This document shows, in pieces, positions 60,860-64,000 of a stretch of DNA of 64,000 nt. Under the pieces are notes generated by a model, which saw only the letters and a program-made list of their open reading frames with translations, did no database searches and was not told the origin of the DNA. Positions within the stretch are counted from its first letter, which is position 1. Every line of letters starts with the position of its first letter. The translations under genes and the position numbers were made by a program. This DNA is from Pithys albifrons albifrons (Eukaryota; Chordata; Aves; Passeriformes; Thamnophilidae). The DNA lies in the NCBI RefSeq assembly GCF_047495875.1, contig NC_092497.1, positions 26,665,889-26,729,888 of the forward strand, given 5' to 3'.

Positions 60860-61360
60860 AGCTGTCTCTGCCTCTGCCATGCGGTGCGGGCACACGGCTG
60901 GGCCGGGGGCGCGATGCGGGCACAGGGGCCGGGGGCGCGGCGCGGGCACAGGGGCCGGGGGCGCGGCGCGGGCACACGGCCGGGTCGGGAGCGCGGTGCG
61001 GGCAGAGCCACGCGGTGAGGGCGCCGTGAGGCCGCGCTCTGTGGTGCCCGCACAAGATGGCGGTGGGCGCGGGGCGGGCCGAGCTCGCCTGAGGCAGCGC
61101 CGGGCAGCGCAGCGGCGGCACCGCCATGGAGCAGGGGGACAGCGGCGGGCACGGCGGCACCGACAGCGACGACACCATCGTGGAGGGCTCTGTGACGGAA
61201 AGTGATGTGGAGGAAGAGGAGTTCCGCAGGAGGAGGTGGTAACGCCGTGTGGCTCCGCGCAGCACCTGCCCGTGCGGGGGCAGCGGCGGGCGGGGCGCGC
61301 CCAGGGTACGGCCAGGGGCCCGCGGCGGAGCGGCCAAGCGGGACAGGAGCGGCGTTTGCC
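60860..61360 (+). promoter_or_regulatory. ANKRD31: ANKRD31 CpG-rich promoter and 5' UTR
   Basis: GC-rich block around the first ANKRD31 exon. AAGATGGCGG at 61054-61063 matches the YY1 element often found just downstream of start sites, and a GC box follows (GGGGCGGG at about 61071). If transcription starts upstream, the ATG inside the YY1 motif (61056) opens an 11-codon upstream frame ending at TGA 61089-61091, out of frame with the main ATG. Confidence 0.6.
60881..61010. repeat. 26-30-bp GC-rich minisatellite upstream of ANKRD31
   Basis: GCGGGCAC or GCGGGCAG recurs at 60886, 60916, 60942, 60968 and 60998, so there are five units of 30, 26, 26, 30 bp and a partial one. The unit core is GCGCGGGCACAGGGGCCGGG. 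Confidence 0.9.
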
Positions 61361-63908
61361 CACTTATTTTTTTAAAATTTATTCCCCCCCACCCCTTTCT
61401 ACCACCCGCCTTTGTTCAGAGCAGTTCTGTATGCTCTTAGACTCACAGTTTTTAGCTCCCCAGATAGCCACGTTTATTTTCACACACCTTCTGTGCCTCA
61501 GGGCTTGTGCCTCTGGACCCACAGAATCACAGAATCACAGACTATTCTGAGTTGGAAGTGACTCATTAGAATCATCGAGTCCAACTGTTAAGTCAATGGC
61601 CCACATAGGGTATTGAACTCATGACCTTGGCATCATTACAAACAAGTTTTAACTAACTGAGCTTATCTCAGGGTCTACATCACATTCTACAGAAGTGAAA
61701 TGCCCCAGAAACCAACTCGGGGGAAATAAACACTATGAAATGCAGCTGGTGCTGATACTAATCCCTGCAACTTTTATTTGATACTATTTTCATGGTACTA
61801 TCTGTGGTATCATTTAAAATGTGGCAAATAATTGAAACCACCTGCAGCTGCACCTCTTTGTGATGGTTTTGTGGCACGGCATTTCTCAGAAATACGTAAA
61901 GCAGCGATGTGCCTCAGTACCTGTGGTTTTCTATGCAGAAAATCAGGCATATCCCTACCATTTAGGGTGCTTGGTGTTAGCACTTGGAGTCCCAACAGCA
62001 GAGGCTGCTCTCGGCTGCCCTTTCAGTTTAGAGGACTGTAATGCTTAACAGCTCTTTATTTTATTTATTTTACAAAGGTTGGCCTTTCTTAATGTGGACA
62101 TGGCCTTAACCACTGAGATGAGTATTACTAAAGGTAGGATGGGTTCTTTTTTCAATCTGTGTTGGTTTATTTGTTTAAACTGTTGCTTTAGGTATTGCCT
62201 GAGCCCATGTTTATTTATACTTCAGAGCTGCATGAAGTTCATTCTTAGGAAGTGTATGTGATCTTTTGTTGCATCTATAATTTTGGCTCATATTTTAGAA
62301 GATACTTCAGCACTGTTTTAATATTTGAAAAATATGGGTGCTTTTGATTTTTATATTGTAGGTACTGTAACTGAGAATCCCCATCTTGGGAAAGTGGATT
62401 AACTATATATAGGGATATTCATACATGTATATATTTCTATGTAGATGTTTGAGCAGAATAAAATAAATGGAATCTATACACATAGTAGTTATATGTAACA
62501 GTAGTTGCTTATAGTATTTTTAAAGACCCTTTAATATTGTTAATATCCATCCTTTTTACCATACAAATTTTGGGTAGGGATTTTTAAGTGCATTATTTTA
62601 AGTGTATCATTAAATTACTTTCAACATAAATGAATGAACGCTCATTTAAAGTGTTAAAATCTTCCCTAATAACTCCCATAAAGCTGGCTGCATAAGCAAG
62701 CATGTCTTAGTTACATAATCGTTTCACTGATACCTCCTTTGCATTTTCATGTGATCTGTTTGACTTGCATCATGGAGATTTTATTTCAACAATATTTCAG
62801 ATTGCCTATTCTTTAAGTGACACATGGTGTTCTTCCAGATTTTTTTATTTGTCTTTTCGCCAGTTTGAAAATCTGAGTGGACTGTCATTTTTTATCAACT
62901 TCCTCTGAGTTAATTTTAAGTCTTACCTGCAGCCCATTGGAACCTGCAGAAACTCTTTCAGTGTCTACAATTTCCTGATGCGGAGCCTTTTATAGCTGCT
63001 TAATAGTTTTGACTGAGGAGAGAAGCACCACCCCATCTTGAACTTTACTGTGGTTATCCACTGAAACTAAAACATGGCAACACTCAGTGTGCGTGGTTTA
63101 CAGTGTACATGTTTGTTTGACTCATTCTGCAGTTTGTGGAGTGAGCATTTGTCTGAGGGTTGAGTGTGTGTGGGGTTGTCTCTACAACTGTAGCAGATTA
63201 TGGTATCTTTAGCATTCTGTCTGCAGCACAGTGTATTCAGTAAGTTGGAATTAGAATTTCATTATTCATGTTTTTGTGCATACTTGCGTAGTAGCAATTT
63301 GGTGATGAGATACATAATGTAGATATTAATTTGATTAGTATTTTATTAATGTCAGTATCAACATCTTAGTTTTCAAACTTAAGGGTCCAGCCTTAAGGGC
63401 TTCTTCTGTCTTTTCCCAGAGAGAAGGTCTTCCTTTGTATAACCATTAAAGAAACAACTCCATATAAAAGTACATTTTTCATCAAATGAATCAGGTAGCT
63501 TACCAAAATTGAAGTTGTTAGTTAAACAAATAAGAGGAAAGATTTAATCTCCAAAAAAACCTCAGAGAGGGTCCTGGAACACTAAGTGAAATACGTTTCT
63601 CCCCAGTTGGTTTTATGAATTTCTGTTCCATTCATTGTAGTTTCAAAATCTAATTAGATAGATTATTTAGCTACTTAAATCCCTGGAGTATTAGAAGCTT
63701 TGATGCATGTACCTCAATTACTGAGTGATGTAAAAATGTGTAGAATTATGCAAAATTCTGTAGAAATTAAGGCAACCAAAATTTAATCCAAAATTTAATT
63801 ACTGAGTATTTTTTGGTTTTTTTTCTAGGAGCTCCTTCTCCAGAAATCTGTTTTATGCAGAAATTTAATGACCACACATACTGTAAAGGGAAAGAACAGA
63901 TAAATCCA
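61126..63908 (+). CDS. ANKRD31: ANKRD31, ankyrin repeat domain 31, first three coding exons (5' partial gene)
   Basis: In mouse ANKRD31 binds REC114 and directs meiotic DNA breaks, notably in the pseudoautosomal region. Exons 61126-61238, 62078-62133 and 63829-63908 join in frame to 83 codons, all with AG/GT borders; the gene continues beyond the window. The start is ACCGCCATGG, a strong Kozak context. The acidic N-terminus DSDDTIVEGSVTESDVEEEE matches the conserved mammalian N-terminal motif, and exon 3 starts with APSPEI as in mammals; the rest is poorly conserved, which is usual for this protein. Ankyrin repeats would be encoded downstream. Its place, head-to-head with HMGCR, is the same as in human and supports the call. 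Confidence 0.88.
61519..61665 (-). mobile_element. CR1 LINE fragment in ANKRD31 intron 1
   Basis: Begins ACAGAATCACAGAATCACAG, then GAGTTGGAAGTGACTCATTA..GAATCATCGAGTCCAACTG: antisense CR1 3' end. The right border is uncertain. Confidence 0.85.
62134..63828 (+). other. ANKRD31 intron 2
   Basis: AT-rich intron with no recognised exon or repeat, ending in a T-rich tract and TAG at 63826-63828. The sequence after 63908 is the start of intron 3. Confidence 0.7.
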
Positions 63909-64000
63909 GTAAGTACCACAATGATAATGTCTCCTGTTAATTATTAATAAACCCACTGGGCCTCCCTTTGATTATGTGTAAGAGTCTGGTGGCTTACAGG

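Noticed and set aside
60763..61363. Open frames of 100-176 codons around the ANKRD31 first exon, mostly on the - strand
   Set aside because: Composition artefacts of the CpG promoter and minisatellite; the real coding frame is the + strand exon 61126-61238.

Overview
The window is vertebrate nuclear DNA, almost certainly from a bird. Genes are split into short exons with GT-AG introns, the background is AT-rich with CpG-rich promoters, and the dominant repeat is the CR1 LINE with its characteristic short ATTCTATG-like 3' tail. An LTR-like repeat type I associate with neoavian and passerine genomes also occurs. From memory, CERT1-HMGCR-ANKRD31 lies on chromosome Z in birds (5q13 in human), so Z linkage is likely but is inference.

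Layout. (1) About 1-25.1 kb, + strand: the last 13 coding exons of CERT1 (ceramide transfer protein), from just after the PH domain and serine-rich region to the stop codon. This includes the FFAT motif, the 26-residue optional exon and the whole START domain, followed by a 3' UTR that carries an LTR-like insertion right after the stop. (2) 25.1-29.4 kb: AT-rich intergenic DNA with a ~220-bp segment duplicated 1.9 kb apart and a second copy of the LTR-like repeat. (3) 29.47-30.29 kb, - strand: a complete, intron-containing MED18 gene (Mediator subunit 18, 208 aa). It is GC-rich, with a CTCF-like motif and an 18-unit 20-bp minisatellite upstream, followed by two nested CR1 copies. (4) 31.5-39.2 kb: intergenic; a GC-rich block, then AT-rich DNA with CR1 remnants. 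(5) 39.2-58.4 kb, - strand: complete HMGCR (HMG-CoA reductase), 19 coding exons giving 881 aa, a probable non-coding first exon and a CpG-island promoter with three CCAAT boxes and a GC-rich minisatellite. (6) 58.8-64 kb, + strand: intergenic CR1 fragments, then the CpG promoter and first three coding exons of ANKRD31 (meiotic break regulator), which runs off the end.

ANKRD31 and HMGCR are head-to-head, and HMGCR and CERT1 are tail-to-tail, the same relative order as in human. Two of the genes act in lipid metabolism (sterol synthesis in the ER; ER-to-Golgi ceramide transport). MED18 is the odd one out: it is a general transcription factor subunit that in human is on another chromosome (1p35), and its base composition is unlike its neighbours. 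Three unrelated GC minisatellites sit at the MED18, HMGCR and ANKRD31 promoters. I saw no tRNA, rRNA or CRISPR. No wholly new protein system is evident; the most unusual feature is the MED18 block between CERT1 and HMGCR.
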